From CAVRQM01 sp963732775 (GTDB taxonomy: Bacteria > Pseudomonadota > Alphaproteobacteria > Acetobacterales > Acetobacteraceae), in contig CAVTAR010000001.1 in NCBI GenBank assembly GCA_963732775.1, positions 2,335,102 through 2,399,101 on the forward strand: a stretch of DNA of 64,000 nucleotides, read 5' to 3'. The notes under the pieces were generated by a model. The model saw only the letters and a list, made by a program, of their open reading frames with translations, was not told the DNA's origin and searched no databases. Each line of letters begins with the position of its first letter. The stretch's first letter is position 1. Both the position numbers and the translations under genes were made by a program. Of the stretch, positions 19,412 to 28,652 are shown one piece after another.

Positions 19412-20628
19412 GTCGCCTCCGCCGGCATCGGCTCCCCCGGCCAGCGGATCGCGGGGTCGACGACGGCGTCGAGCCCCGCCAAAACATGGTCCCAGGCGTA
19501 GCGCCGCTGCATCGCGGTCCGGGCCGCCGCACCTAGCCCCGGGTGCTCGCCCCGCAGCACCTCGCCCACCCGTGCCGCCATCGCCGCGGCACCGTCGGCC
19601 ACCAGCAGGTCGCGCCCCGGCCGCGCATCGATCCCCTCGAAGGCGGCGAGCGAGGCCACCACCGGGCGACCGATCGCCATCGCCTCCAGCACCTTGTTCT
19701 GGATGCCGCGCGCGATGCGCAGCGGCGCGACCACCGCGGCGGCATGGGCCAGATAGGGCCGCACATCGGCGACCCGCCCGGTGACGACCACCCCCGGCAG
19801 CGCGGCCAGCCGCCGCACCTCGGCGGCCGGGTTTGCGCCGACGATGGTGAAGCAGGCATCCGGCAGCAGCGGCAGGACGTGAGCCGCGAACCAGGCAACG
19901 GCATCGATGTTGGGCCGGTAGTCCATCGTCCCCGTGAACACCACATGCCGTCGCCCCGGCGGGAGGGGATCGTCGTAACGGCCGGGTGCGAAACGGTCGA
20001 GGTCGACGCCGTTATCGATCCAGCCCACCCGCTGGGCCAGCTCGGGCGCCAGCGCGACGAAGCGCGCCGCCTCGGCCTCCGAGACGAACAGCGTGCGGTC
20101 GACCTGCGCGGCGACCTGCCGCTCGAACGCCAGCAGCGTGCGCGCCTCGCGCGAACAAAGCAGCCGTCGCGGCCAGGCGCCGCGCGCGGCATAGGCGCGC
20201 CACTTCTCGGAATCCACGTCCACCATGTCGAGCACGCGCCGCCGCAGCCCCGCCGCGCGCAGCACATAGGGGGCCATCGCCGCGCTGTAGGCGAACGCCG
20301 TGGCGGCGCCGGAGGCGACCTTCGAGGCGACCCAGCGGTGCAGGCGCGCGTCGTCGAAGCACCCAACCGACAACGGCGCGCCCGCGCGCGCTCGCCACAG
20401 CCCCCGTGCGCGCTGCAGCCGGCGGCCGACCGGCAGGCACAGCACGTCGGCGCACACCTCGCGCAGAGCGGTGATGTGGGCGAGCGGCGGCGGCTCGTCG
20501 GCAAGGCAGCCGAGGTGGATGCGCCAACGCCGCGCGAGGTGGGCCAGCACATGCCAGGCGCGGATCTTCTCCCCCTTGTCCGGCGGATAGGGGATGCGAT
20601 GGCACAGGAACAGCAGGTCGCCGCTCAT
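19408..20628 (-). CDS. XrtA-associated glycosyltransferase (TIGR03087-like)
   Basis: 406 aa. The N-terminus LLFLCHRIPYPPDKGEKIR is the hallmark of the TIGR03087 sugar transferases found beside exosortase A. The C-terminal GT-B domain has VVFTGTMDYRPNIDAV, VTGRVADVRPYLAHA and IARGIQNKVLEAMAIGRPVV, the donor-nucleotide site. It adds a sugar to the growing exopolysaccharide precursor at the cytoplasmic face. It overlaps the FemAB-like gene upstream and xrtA downstream by four bases each. Confidence 0.92.
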   Translation of the reverse strand: MSGDLLFLCHRIPYPPDKGEKIRAWHVLAHLARRWRIHLGCLADEPPPLAHITALREVCADVLCLPVGRRLQRARGLWRARAGAPLSVGCFDDARLHRWVASKVASGAATAFAYSAAMAPYVLRAAGLRRRVLDMVDVDSEKWRAYAARGAWPRRLLCSREARTLLAFERQVAAQVDRTLFVSEAEAARFVALAPELAQRVGWIDNGVDLDRFAPGRYDDPLPPGRRHVVFTGTMDYRPNIDAVAWFAAHVLPLLPDACFTIVGANPAAEVRRLAALPGVVVTGRVADVRPYLAHAAAVVAPLRIARGIQNKVLEAMAIGRPVVASLAAFEGIDARPGRDLLVADGAAAMAARVGEVLRGEHPGLGAAARTAMQRRYAWDHVLAGLDAVVDPAIRWPGEPMPAEAT

Positions 20629-21674
20629 CCGATGCCGCGCACGAGATGCGGGCCGAGCAGGTTCGCGACCGGCAGCGGCAGGCGGCGCCAGGCGGCGATC
20701 AGCAGCCGGTACTTCGGGTTCAGCGGATTGTGCTCCGGGATGGACCGGCCCGGCGCCAGCGCGTAGCGATGCAGCAGCGGCGCGGCAGTGAACCCCCAGT
20801 TCTTCTTGAAGGCGAAGGCGCCGGTGCCGACCTTGCTGCGGCCGAAATCGAACAGCGTGCAGCCGCGCCGGGCGGCGGCGCGCATCACTTCCCAATACAT
20901 GAAGTCGTGCGCATGGCAGGCGCGCGCCGCCGCCGTGCCGCCGCCGTAGTACGGCAGCACCTCGCCGCGCCAGTAGAAGCTCAGCACCGCTGCCACGGTA
21001 CGCCCTTCGTGCGACACGCTCAGCACCTCCATCGCGTGCCCGAACGCCTCGCGCAGCAGCCGGAAGTATCGGCGCGGGAACACCGGCGTGCCGAGGTCGC
21101 GCACGCTGGTCGCGTAGATTGCATACAGCCCGTCCACGTCCTGGTCGAACCGCGCGACAAGCCCGCGCTCGATGCCCTTGCGTACCATCGCCCGCTGCTT
21201 GCGCGGAATGGCGCGCAGGTTCGCGTCGTCGTCGGCGAGCATCGGGCGACGGAAGGTGGCGTAGAGGTCGGCGCGGGCCGGCCAGTCGACGTCGTCGAGC
21301 CAGCCGGCGGCCGGCTGCTCGAGGAAGCGCAGTTCCAGCGTCGCCGCCCCGGTGCTGGCGAGCTGACGCCGCGCCTCGGCCAGCAGCGCCTCGAACGTCT
21401 CGCGATCGGCCGCGAGCGGGCCGCCGTAGACACAGAACGGGCTCGACGACAGCCGATGACCGAACAGCCGGCTGCGCACCTCGACGAGCGGCAGCACGCC
21501 CACGACCGCCCCGTCGCGTTCCGCCATCAGGTGCCGCGGCCGATGGCCGAACGCGCGCGCCAGGATGCCGGCCCAGGCGGCCTGGTGGAAGAAGGTCGCG
21601 CGCGGGTCGGCGGCGACGTAGGCGTCCCACGCCGCGGGGCGTGCAGGGTCGAGCGGATGCAGGCGCAGCGCCAT
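20625..21674 (-). CDS. FemAB-like protein of XrtA/PEP-CTERM systems (TIGR03019-like)
   Basis: 349 aa with the FemAB/GNAT fold. Features are ATFFHQAAWAGILARAFGH, LPLVEVRSRLFGHRLSSSPF, YGGPLA, the basic block RAIPRKQRAMVRKG, and C-terminal YYGGGTAAARACHAHDFMYWE and FDFGRSKVGTGAFAFKKNWG. Fem proteins use aminoacyl-tRNA; the XrtA-linked subgroup has an unproven role, perhaps acylating a lipid-linked saccharide. The start is 2 bp beyond the deacetylase stop and the stop overlaps the glycosyltransferase start (ATGA). Confidence 0.91.
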   Translation of the reverse strand: MALRLHPLDPARPAAWDAYVAADPRATFFHQAAWAGILARAFGHRPRHLMAERDGAVVGVLPLVEVRSRLFGHRLSSSPFCVYGGPLAADRETFEALLAEARRQLASTGAATLELRFLEQPAAGWLDDVDWPARADLYATFRRPMLADDDANLRAIPRKQRAMVRKGIERGLVARFDQDVDGLYAIYATSVRDLGTPVFPRRYFRLLREAFGHAMEVLSVSHEGRTVAAVLSFYWRGEVLPYYGGGTAAARACHAHDFMYWEVMRAAARRGCTLFDFGRSKVGTGAFAFKKNWGFTAAPLLHRYALAPGRSIPEHNPLNPKYRLLIAAWRRLPLPVANLLGPHLVRGIG

Positions 21675-21676
21675 CG

Positions 21677-22525
21677 TCAGCCCGCCGCCAGATCGGCCGC
21701 GAACACGGCATCGACCCGGCCCCAGGAGAACTCGCGCAGCAGGCGCACGAGGCGCGGCTCGGTGGCGGCGAGGTTGACGCGGTGGCGCAGCCGCGATCGC
21801 AACGCCGCCTCGGGCACCAGCGGCTGGCCGGGGTCGACCTCCCAAGGGTGGGTATAGAACAGCGCCGGGAGCGGATCGGCGGCGAGACGGCGACGCAGCA
21901 GCGCGCGGAAGGTGATGTAGGGCAGCAGCCGGAACCAGCCGCCGCCGGCGCAGGCGAGAGTGCGCCCGAGCAGGCGGGCGGTGGTCATCGGGATCTCCAG
22001 CACGCCCAGCGGGTCGGGCCGGTGCGGGGCGCGCGGCGCCCCGGGCGCGCCGTAGAGGTCGTGGCGGACCGGGTAGACGCTGGAGCTGTAGCGGTAGCCG
22101 GCACGCGCGAGCGTGCTCCATGCCCACGGCGTGCGCGGTCCCATGGAGAAGGTGGGCGCGCGAAAGCCGTGCACCGCGACGCCGGCGCCATCCTCCAGCA
22201 GCAGGCGCGCGCGCAGCACGTCGGCGTGGAAGGCGGCCGGCGTCTGCGCATCGACCCGTTCGTGCCAGTAACCGTGGCTGGCCAGTTCGTGCCCGGCCGC
22301 GACGATGCGACGCACGAGCGCCGGGTGGCGCTCGGCCACCCAACCCAGGGTGAAGAAGGTCCCGACGACGCGGGCCTCGGCCAGCAGCGCCAGCAGCCGT
22401 TCCGTGTTGGCCTCGACCCGCCGCGGCAGCCCGTCCCATTGCGCGCGCGCGAAGACGCGGGCGTAGGCGTGCACCTGAAACCAGTCCTCGACGTCGACGG
22501 TGAAGGCTCCGCAGGGCGCGCTCAT
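21677..22525 (-). CDS. XrtA-associated polysaccharide deacetylase (TIGR03006-like)
   Basis: 282 aa, carbohydrate esterase 4 fold. FTVDVEDWFQ (residues 8-17) gives the catalytic base and a metal Asp. HELASHGYWHER gives the two metal His residues. VHGFRAPTFSMG and YSSSVYPVRHDLYG follow, and LFYTHPWEVDPGQP supplies the late catalytic His. It should remove N-acetyl groups from the exopolysaccharide. It overlaps the ATPase gene upstream as ATGA. It lacks an obvious signal peptide, as is common in this subgroup. Confidence 0.93.
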   Translation of the reverse strand: MSAPCGAFTVDVEDWFQVHAYARVFARAQWDGLPRRVEANTERLLALLAEARVVGTFFTLGWVAERHPALVRRIVAAGHELASHGYWHERVDAQTPAAFHADVLRARLLLEDGAGVAVHGFRAPTFSMGPRTPWAWSTLARAGYRYSSSVYPVRHDLYGAPGAPRAPHRPDPLGVLEIPMTTARLLGRTLACAGGGWFRLLPYITFRALLRRRLAADPLPALFYTHPWEVDPGQPLVPEAALRSRLRHRVNLAATEPRLVRLLREFSWGRVDAVFAADLAAG

Positions 22526-23535
22526 GCGCGCACGCCAAGGGCGTCGAGCAGTCGCTCGAACACCTTCTCCCGCCGCTCCACGCGCCGCTCGAGCCGTTCC
22601 AGCCGGCCCTCCAGATCCTCTCCCGCCCGGGTGCCTTCCAGCGCCTGGCGCAGCGCCTCCAGGCCGATTCCCGCGACCGGTGGTTCCACCGCCGCTGTTG
22701 CGGTGCCGTCGAGATCGTGGTCGAGCTCGTCCGCGGTGCTCGCCACCATCCCTTCGGTGACTTGCGCGCCCTGTTCCAGCGCCCCGTACAGCAGCGTGCG
22801 CGCGCACAGCCGGTTGATGCGGCGCGGGATGCCCCCGGTCCGCCGGTGGACCACCGCGAACGCAGCCTCGTCCCAGCCGGGGTTGCCGCCATCCCAGCCC
22901 ACGGTGTGCAGACGGTGCTCGACATAGGCGCGCGTCTCGGCCTCGGTGAGCGGGCCCAAGTGGTAGGAGGCCAGCACACGCTGGCGGAGCTGGTCGAGGT
23001 CGGGGCTCGCCAGCATCCGGCGGAACTGCGGCTGGCCGAGCAAGATGGTCTGCAACGCCGCGCGCCCGTCCTGCGTCAGGTTCGACAGCATTCGCAGCTC
23101 CTCGAGCGCGGCGACCGACAGGTTCTGCACCTCGTCGACCACCAGCAGGCAGCGCCGGCCAGAGGCGCGGTGCTGGCGCAGCACCGCCTCGAAGCCCAGG
23201 ATCATCGCCGCCTTGTCGGCCGCCTCGCCCGCCACGCCGCCCGCCACGCCGAAGCCGGCCATGGCGAGCCGGAACAGCGCGTCGGCCGAGAGCTGCGTGG
23301 TGGCGATGCGCACGATGGTGAAGGTCTCGCGGTCGAGTTGCGACCACAGGCGCTCCACCAGCGTGGTCTTGCCGGCACCCACCTCGCCGGTGACGATGAC
23401 GAAGCCCTCGCCCTGCGCCAGCCCGAAGGTCAGGTGGGCGATGGCGCGGGCGTGCTGGCGGCTCTCGAAGAAAAAGCGCGCGTCCGGCGTCAGCAGGAAC
23501 GGTGAGCCGGTGAGGTGATAGAAGCTTTCGTACAT
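22522..23535 (-). CDS. XrtA-associated ATPase (ExeA-like AAA, TIGR03015-like)
   Basis: 337 aa. It starts MYESFYHLTGSPF, as do most ExeA-type ATPases. Walker A is GEVGAGKTT (residues 50-58), Walker B LLVVDEVQNL near 130, and RRTGGIPRRIN is the sensor-2 region. The C-terminus is a short charged coiled coil (LEGRLERLERRVERREK). It is thought to energise or organise export in XrtA loci. The start follows the OM-barrel stop by 11 bp with a GGGGGC ribosome-binding stretch. Confidence 0.92.
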   Translation of the reverse strand: MYESFYHLTGSPFLLTPDARFFFESRQHARAIAHLTFGLAQGEGFVIVTGEVGAGKTTLVERLWSQLDRETFTIVRIATTQLSADALFRLAMAGFGVAGGVAGEAADKAAMILGFEAVLRQHRASGRRCLLVVDEVQNLSVAALEELRMLSNLTQDGRAALQTILLGQPQFRRMLASPDLDQLRQRVLASYHLGPLTEAETRAYVEHRLHTVGWDGGNPGWDEAAFAVVHRRTGGIPRRINRLCARTLLYGALEQGAQVTEGMVASTADELDHDLDGTATAAVEPPVAGIGLEALRQALEGTRAGEDLEGRLERLERRVERREKVFERLLDALGVRA

Positions 23536-23546
23536 GCCGCCCCCGA

Positions 23547-25388
23547 TCAGAAGTTCTTGACCAGGCTGACCAGCACCAGGTTGCTCGTGCCGCTCGGGCC
23601 GGTGCCGCTCGTGCCGCTCGGGCCGGTGCCGCTCGGGCCGGTGCCGCTCGGGCCGGTGCCGCTCGGGCCGGTGCCGCCGGCGGGCGCTCGCCCGGTCGTG
23701 CGCTGGAAGGCGTAGCGGGCGCCGAGCGTCAGTCCCGGTCCGAGCTGGTAGGCCAGCGAGAGCGCGGCCGAGAGCACGTGTTGCGTGGTCCCGGGCTGGG
23801 TGATCTCGGGCTGCCCCTGCACGTCGCGCACGCCGTATTGCGCGGTGACACCGCCCGCCAGGCGCGGGGTGAGTTCGCGCTGCCAGCCCAGCGAGCCGTA
23901 GGTGCCGCTGTTGGAGCCGAGCGACGCCGATCCCGGCGCAGTCGAGAGCACCGCGTAGTCCTCGCTGTCGAGTTCGGCGGTGATGGTGTCGCGGTCCAGC
24001 AGGTAGGCAGCGGAGATGGACAGCCGGCGCAGGCGATACAGGTTGTCCTGAAGCCCGAAGAAGTTGGTGGCATCGAGAATCGGCACGCCGGAGGCGCGGT
24101 CGACCGGGTTGCCCAGCGCGTCGAGGTCGGTGGTGGCGAGCGCGTTCTGCACCTGCTCGGCGCCGGTGGTGAGCCCGGCGGAGTAGCGCAGGTCGAGGCG
24201 GATGCGCGGCGACGGCGTCAGCGCCGCATCGAGCGTCAGCGCCTCGAACCCGTCGTGATGGCCGTAGCGGGCGGTCAGCGTGCCGAGCGGCCCCGGCGCG
24301 AGGCGTGCGCCGAAATCCCACAGCAGGTCGTGGACGCTGAGCGGCGTGCTGCCGGTGAAGCGGATGTCCTCGTAGCCGAGCGTCGCGAGCGCGGTGATGC
24401 TCCGCGAGATCGCGTACCCGCTGTCGAGGCTGACCACGTCGCGGTGCGAGCGACGGAGCACGCCGGTGCCGTCGAAGCGGGTGGCCGAGGCGAGCGCGGT
24501 GCCGTTGTAGCGGCCGAAATCCTCGCCGGTGGCGAAGGCGGCATGCAGGTTCTGCGTCGTCACGCGCTGGTTCGCGCTGGCGACGGGCTGGCCGAAGCGA
24601 TCGAGCGCGAACGCCGAGGCGCCCTGTCCTTCGCCACTCTGGAGCGTGCGCTGGATGGTGTAGCCGAGTTCGCCGGTGCCGAGGGTGGCGAAACGGTGCA
24701 GCAAATAGGGCGAGGCGGAGAAGCTGAACGCCTGCTCGGCCTCGCCCCGGCTCAGCGTGCGGGTGGCGTCGGGACCGAGCCCGCCCAGGCGCGAGGTTTC
24801 CAGCCCGAGGCCGCGCAGATCGAGGAACAGCGTGTCTGGAACCAGCGTCGCCAATGCGCGCGCGTTGAAATCCTGCGCCACGCGATCCTGCGAGCCGTCG
24901 CGCGCGTACAGGTAGATCTGGGGGAAGTAGGCAAGGTTGACCTGCACCCGCCGGGTGTCGCCGCGCACTGACAGCCCCGGTTGCAGGATGCTGATGACGT
25001 CGCCCCGCTTGGCGCCGCCCGTCCCGCCCTGGGCGTCGTCGGTGTACTCCTCGGAAATGCCGAGCGACGGCGCGAACTGCCACGCTGGCGCGGTATCGCG
25101 ACCGCCGCCCGCCGCCGGGGTCGGCTGCACCGTCCGGCGCACGCCACCCAGCCGCACCGCCGGGTCACCACTGCTGGCGGCGCCGTAGCCGACGGCTGGC
25201 AGCACCGCGGTGTCGCCGATGCCGGCCGGCACCAGGCTCGCGGGCACGGGCTCCGCGGCGCTCGCGTCCACCGCGGAGTTCCCGGGTGGCATGCCAGCGG
25301 TGGCGGTGGCCTGGGCTCGCGCCTGGCCCGCCGCGAGCGCCGTCGCCAGCGCCAGCGCGGCGGCGGTTGCCCGGGCGGGACGCCGCGT
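23547..25388 (-). CDS. PEP-CTERM/XrtA-associated outer-membrane beta-barrel (TIGR03016-like)
   Basis: The mature protein (about 580 aa) has alternating hydrophobic/aromatic strands through to a terminal LVLVSLVKNF strand, as expected for a beta-barrel with C-terminal Phe. It probably forms an outer-membrane channel for the exopolysaccharide. The in-frame codons between about 25388 and 25292 encode RRPARATAAALALATALAAG, followed by QARAQA: a convincing signal peptide. Yet no ATG, GTG or TTG precedes it in frame, and the first ATG (25292) lies after the cleavage site. The left boundary is certain; the start coordinate is approximate. A 15-bp repeat tract encoding GTGPS units lies just before the last strand. 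Confidence 0.85.
   Translation of the reverse strand, partial: TRRPARATAAALALATALAAGQARAQATATAGMPPGNSAVDASAAEPVPASLVPAGIGDTAVLPAVGYGAASSGDPAVRLGGVRRTVQPTPAAGGGRDTAPAWQFAPSLGISEEYTDDAQGGTGGAKRGDVISILQPGLSVRGDTRRVQVNLAYFPQIYLYARDGSQDRVAQDFNARALATLVPDTLFLDLRGLGLETSRLGGLGPDATRTLSRGEAEQAFSFSASPYLLHRFATLGTGELGYTIQRTLQSGEGQGASAFALDRFGQPVASANQRVTTQNLHAAFATGEDFGRYNGTALASATRFDGTGVLRRSHRDVVSLDSGYAISRSITALATLGYEDIRFTGSTPLSVHDLLWDFGARLAPGPLGTLTARYGHHDGFEALTLDAALTPSPRIRLDLRYSAGLTTGAEQVQNALATTDLDALGNPVDRASGVPILDATNFFGLQDNLYRLRRLSISAAYLLDRDTITAELDSEDYAVLSTAPGSASLGSNSGTYGSLGWQRELTPRLAGGVTAQYGVRDVQGQPEITQPGTTQHVLSAALSLAYQLGPGLTLGARYAFQRTTGRAPAGGTGPSGTGPSGTGPSGTGPSGTSGTGPSGTSNLVLVSLVKNF
23587..23670. repeat. 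15-bp tandem repeat coding for GTGPS units
   Basis: Unit GTGCCGCTCGGGCCG. One full copy is at 23587-23601, a 9-bp partial copy at 23602-23610, then four full copies at 23611-23670. The length is a multiple of three, so copy-number change would keep the reading frame of the outer-membrane barrel gene in which it sits. It encodes a Gly/Thr/Pro/Ser loop directly before the last beta-strand. Confidence 0.9.
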
Positions 25389-25392
25389 GTGG

Positions 25393-26346
25393 CTAGGCGC
25401 CGTAATAGTCGTAGTCCCCGAAATGTGGACCCGACGTGCCGCGCACCTTGTTGAGCAGCAGCAGCACGTTCGGGCACGGCTTCAGCATCTCCAGCGCCTG
25501 CTCCAGCTCCTCGCGCTGGGTGCGCTCGGCCTCCACCACCACGACGACGACGCCCGCCAGGGGGGCCAGCGCGGCGGGTTCGCTGGTCGCCAGGCATGGC
25601 GGCGCGTCGAGCACCACAAGGCTGCCGCCGAAACGCCGTCCGATGCGCTCGATGGCGACCAGGAGCTGGCTGGCGATGCCCCGGTCGCTGCGTCCCGGCT
25701 CGCGGGTGCCGAGCGGGATCACCGAGAGGTCGCGGATGGCGGTCGCGACCAGCACCGCCTCCGGCCGCAGCGCAGACTGGCCGGCCTGCCCTGCCGGCGC
25801 GGTCTGGGCCGCGAGGTCGAGCAGGCCGGGCAGGCCGTCGAGGCCGAGGGCGGTGGTGAGGGAACCGAGCTTCGGGTCGATGTCGGCCAGGATGACGCGC
25901 GCCAGCCCGTTGCGCGCGAGGCTGGCGGCGAGGTTGAGCGACGAGAAGCTCTTGCCCTCGTCCGGCTTGGCACTCGTCACCATCAGCAGGTTCGGCAGGC
26001 CGCCGCCCTGCGCCACCGCGCCGCCGGCCGATTTCTGTGCCGCCCGCACCGCGCGCAGCACGTTGCCGGCGCCGATGTTGAACTCCTCCGCGACCCGGGT
26101 GCGCTTGCCGCCGCCGTCGACCAGGCCCGCGCGCTGCAATGCCTGCAGGTCGAGCACCACGCCGCCGTCGAGCGCCACCCTGCCGGGAAGGGGCGTTCCG
26201 ACTGGCGCAGGCGCGGGCGCGGGCGCAACGGGTCCGGGTTGGGCCGCGGCGGCGGGTGAAGCGGGGCCGACGCCGAGACCGAGGCCGCCGCGCAGCAGGA
26301 CCGCGGCGCGCTCGATCAGGTGGTTCCGGGGCATGGCAGCGCTCAT
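25393..26346 (-). CDS. XrtA-associated tyrosine autokinase (CpsD/TIGR03018-like)
   Basis: 317 aa. After a Pro/Ala-rich N-terminus it has a BY-kinase domain. Walker A is SAKPDEGKS (about 125-133), Walker A' VILADIDPKLGSL, and Walker B LVVLDAPP near 243. The C-terminal tail DYDYYGA holds the clustered tyrosines that are autophosphorylated. It partners with the chain-length determinant upstream, whose stop it overlaps (ATGA), to control polymer length and export. The start at 26346 is chosen for that overlap; ATG at 26334 is an alternative. Confidence 0.91.
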   Translation of the reverse strand: MSAAMPRNHLIERAAVLLRGGLGLGVGPASPAAAAQPGPVAPAPAPAPVGTPLPGRVALDGGVVLDLQALQRAGLVDGGGKRTRVAEEFNIGAGNVLRAVRAAQKSAGGAVAQGGGLPNLLMVTSAKPDEGKSFSSLNLAASLARNGLARVILADIDPKLGSLTTALGLDGLPGLLDLAAQTAPAGQAGQSALRPEAVLVATAIRDLSVIPLGTREPGRSDRGIASQLLVAIERIGRRFGGSLVVLDAPPCLATSEPAALAPLAGVVVVVVEAERTQREELEQALEMLKPCPNVLLLLNKVRGTSGPHFGDYDYYGA

Positions 26347-27884
26347 GCCGAGCCGGCCGCGCGCATCAGGCGCAGCATCAGACCGCCATAGACGCCGCAC
26401 AGCAGCAGCACGGCCACGCACGCCGCGGCGACGCCGAGCATCGCGCGGCTGTCGCCGTCACTCGGGCGGGCCAGCATTGACACCCCGCCGGCCACCGGCA
26501 GGCCGAGCGCCTGCAATTCCTTCGGCGTGTAGAACGAACAATCGAGCTGCGACAGCGCGACGGCGAGCGCCGCACCGCCCAGCAGCCCGGCTGCCAGCAC
26601 GCCGCTCAGCAGCATTCCGCGCTTCGGCGCGACCGGCAGCTGCGGCACCTGCGGCGGGTCTACCACCTGCAGCTTCACCTTGTCGGCGTCGGCGTCGGCC
26701 GCGGCCGAGATGCGCATGGATTCGCGCCGCGCGATCAGCTCGTCATAGTTCTTGCGCACCACGTCGTAGTCGCGGTCGAGGCTGGTGTACTGCGCCTGCA
26801 GTCCCGGCACGCCGCGCGCGACGGCCTCCAGCCGATCGCGCTCTCGGGTTCCGTCGGCCACCTGCCGCGTGAGCGAGGCGACCTCTCCCTCGGTGGTGAC
26901 GAGCGCCAGCTTGAGCTGCGCGAACACCTCGTTCGGCACCGAGCGGTTGCGCGCCGCACGCCCCGGCGTGACGACGCCGCCGCCGCCGCCCGTGCTGCGC
27001 AGTTGCGCGATCACGCGGCGCTGGCGCAGCACGTCGGGGTTGGCGTCGGTCTCGGTCGCCAGCAGGTCCTGCAACCGCCGCTCCGCCGCCGCCAGTTCGC
27101 CGCCCCCACCGCCGGCGACACCGGCCGGCACGCCGGGGTCCGTCTCGGTCACCACCAGCGCGGGCGTGATGGCGAGCTCCTGCTGCAGCCGGGCGCGCTT
27201 GTCGGTGGCGTCGGCCAGCGCCCCTTCCAGCCGGCGGACCGAGACGCGCGCCTCCTCGAGCTTGGTGGTGCCGCTCGCGTCGGACGGAAGCAGGTCCACG
27301 TACTGCGCCTTGAACTCGGCGCGCTTGCGCTCGGCCTCGCGCAGCTGCTGCTCGTAGCCGTTGATCTGCTGCTGCAGGAACTGCCGCGCGTTCTCGAGAT
27401 CGAGCCGGTTGCCGCCTGCCTTGGTCTCGACGAAGATGTTGAGGATAGTCTGCACGACGTCATAGGCGACGCGCGGACTGGTGTTGCGGTAGGTGATGGT
27501 GAACAGGTTGCGCGTCTGCGCCACCACCTTGATGTCGGTCGCGAGCCGGCCCACCAGCCGTTCCAGGTCCGCCGGCCCGCGCACGGACAGCTCGAGGTCG
27601 GTCTTGGAGACCAGCCGCTCGAGGTTCGGCCGGCTCAGCAGCGTGCGTTGCAGTACCTCAAGCTGGTTGCCGACGGAGTTATCGAGCGCCAGGCCCTTCA
27701 GCAGCGGCGTGAGCACCGCATCCGCATCGACATAGAGGCGAGCATTGGCCTCGTAGCTGTTCGGCACGAAGGCGCTGGCCACCCATCCGGCGACGCACAG
27801 CCCCCACATCGCCGCGATCGCGAGCCAGCGATGCCGCCACGCTCCCACGAGATGACGCCGGACGAGCGCGCGCAGGTCGCTCAT
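26343..27884 (-). CDS. XrtA-associated polysaccharide chain-length determinant (Wzz/GNVR)
   Basis: 513 aa. Membrane segment at about 19-41 (WLAIAAMWGLCVAGWVASAF), a large periplasmic coiled-coil region about 60-420, the GNVR-type stretch LEAVARGVPGLQAQYTSLDRDYDVVRKNY, then hydrophobic segments at about 430-450 and 485-508. It sets exopolysaccharide chain length at the inner membrane with the tyrosine kinase encoded next. The start is 7 bp from the stop of the export lipoprotein gene. A Gly-rich linker (GVAGGGGGEL) interrupts the coiled coil. Confidence 0.92.
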   Translation of the reverse strand: MSDLRALVRRHLVGAWRHRWLAIAAMWGLCVAGWVASAFVPNSYEANARLYVDADAVLTPLLKGLALDNSVGNQLEVLQRTLLSRPNLERLVSKTDLELSVRGPADLERLVGRLATDIKVVAQTRNLFTITYRNTSPRVAYDVVQTILNIFVETKAGGNRLDLENARQFLQQQINGYEQQLREAERKRAEFKAQYVDLLPSDASGTTKLEEARVSVRRLEGALADATDKRARLQQELAITPALVVTETDPGVPAGVAGGGGGELAAAERRLQDLLATETDANPDVLRQRRVIAQLRSTGGGGGVVTPGRAARNRSVPNEVFAQLKLALVTTEGEVASLTRQVADGTRERDRLEAVARGVPGLQAQYTSLDRDYDVVRKNYDELIARRESMRISAAADADADKVKLQVVDPPQVPQLPVAPKRGMLLSGVLAAGLLGGAALAVALSQLDCSFYTPKELQALGLPVAGGVSMLARPSDGDSRAMLGVAAACVAVLLLCGVYGGLMLRLMRAAGSA

Positions 27885-27891
27885 GCGCGCG

Positions 27892-28587
27892 CTAGAACCA
27901 GCTCTGCGGGATGATCAGCGTGTCGCCCGGCCGCATCTCGACGTTCTGCGAGATGTCACCGTCCTTCACGAGGTCGGACAGGCGCACCGCGATGCGCGTC
28001 GGCGCGGCCCCAGGGTCGTCGGCCCGGCGTGCGATCACCGCGCTGTTGCCAGCGGCGAAACGGGTCAGCCCCTTGGCCATGATCATCACGTCGAGCACCG
28101 TCATGTGCTCGCGAAAGGCGATCGCCTGCGGGTCCGCCGCCTCGCCGATGACGCGGATCTGGCGATCGAACGGACCCACGAAGTCGTGCACGATCACCGT
28201 CACGTTCGGTTCGCGTACGTAGGTCTCGAGCCGCTTCGCGAGTTCGGCCGACAGTTCGGTGGGCGTCTTCCCGGCGGCCGGCACATCGGAGACCAGCGGC
28301 GTGGAGACCAGCCCATCGGGCCGCACCGGGACGTCGGCGAGCGTGAGCTGCGGCTGGTCGTAGACGAAGATGCCGAGCCGGTCGCCGGGACCGATCACAT
28401 AGCGCTGGGCAGCCTCGGCCGCGGCGGATCGGGGCGCGTCCGGACCGCTGACGGCCGCGCGGTCGGCCCGGGTGCCCGGTGCGCCGCAGGCCGCCAACGA
28501 TGGCGCGGCGAGGCAGGCCAGCAACGCTGCCCGGGGCACGGCGATCCCGCGCCCGCCGCGTGTCCCGGTCCGCTGTCCTGGTCTCAT
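27892..28587 (-). CDS. Exopolysaccharide export lipoprotein (Wza-like, XrtA-associated)
   Basis: 231 aa. ATG at 28587 with a GGAGGG ribosome-binding site. The signal peptide ends in a lipobox PSLAAC with Cys34. The polysaccharide-export domain begins YVIGPGDRLGIFVYDQPQLT, followed by an SLBB-like domain RQIRVIGEAADPQ...HMTVLDVMIMAKGL. The C-terminus MRPGDTLIIPQSWF is typical. It is the outer-membrane or periplasmic export component and the first gene of the minus-strand operon. A longer reading frame begins within the tRNA upstream and is not used. Confidence 0.93.
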   Translation of the reverse strand: MRPGQRTGTRGGRGIAVPRAALLACLAAPSLAACGAPGTRADRAAVSGPDAPRSAAAEAAQRYVIGPGDRLGIFVYDQPQLTLADVPVRPDGLVSTPLVSDVPAAGKTPTELSAELAKRLETYVREPNVTVIVHDFVGPFDRQIRVIGEAADPQAIAFREHMTVLDVMIMAKGLTRFAAGNSAVIARRADDPGAAPTRIAVRLSDLVKDGDISQNVEMRPGDTLIIPQSWF

Positions 28588-28652
28588 CGCACCACCCTCC
28601 GACCTGCCCAAGCGGGCGATTGCGGTCGCGACAGGGGCGCGGCGGGCGAGCA

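Noticed and set aside
23587..23670. CRISPR-like array
   Set aside because: Units are 15 bp, directly adjacent with no spacers, and in frame in a coding gene.
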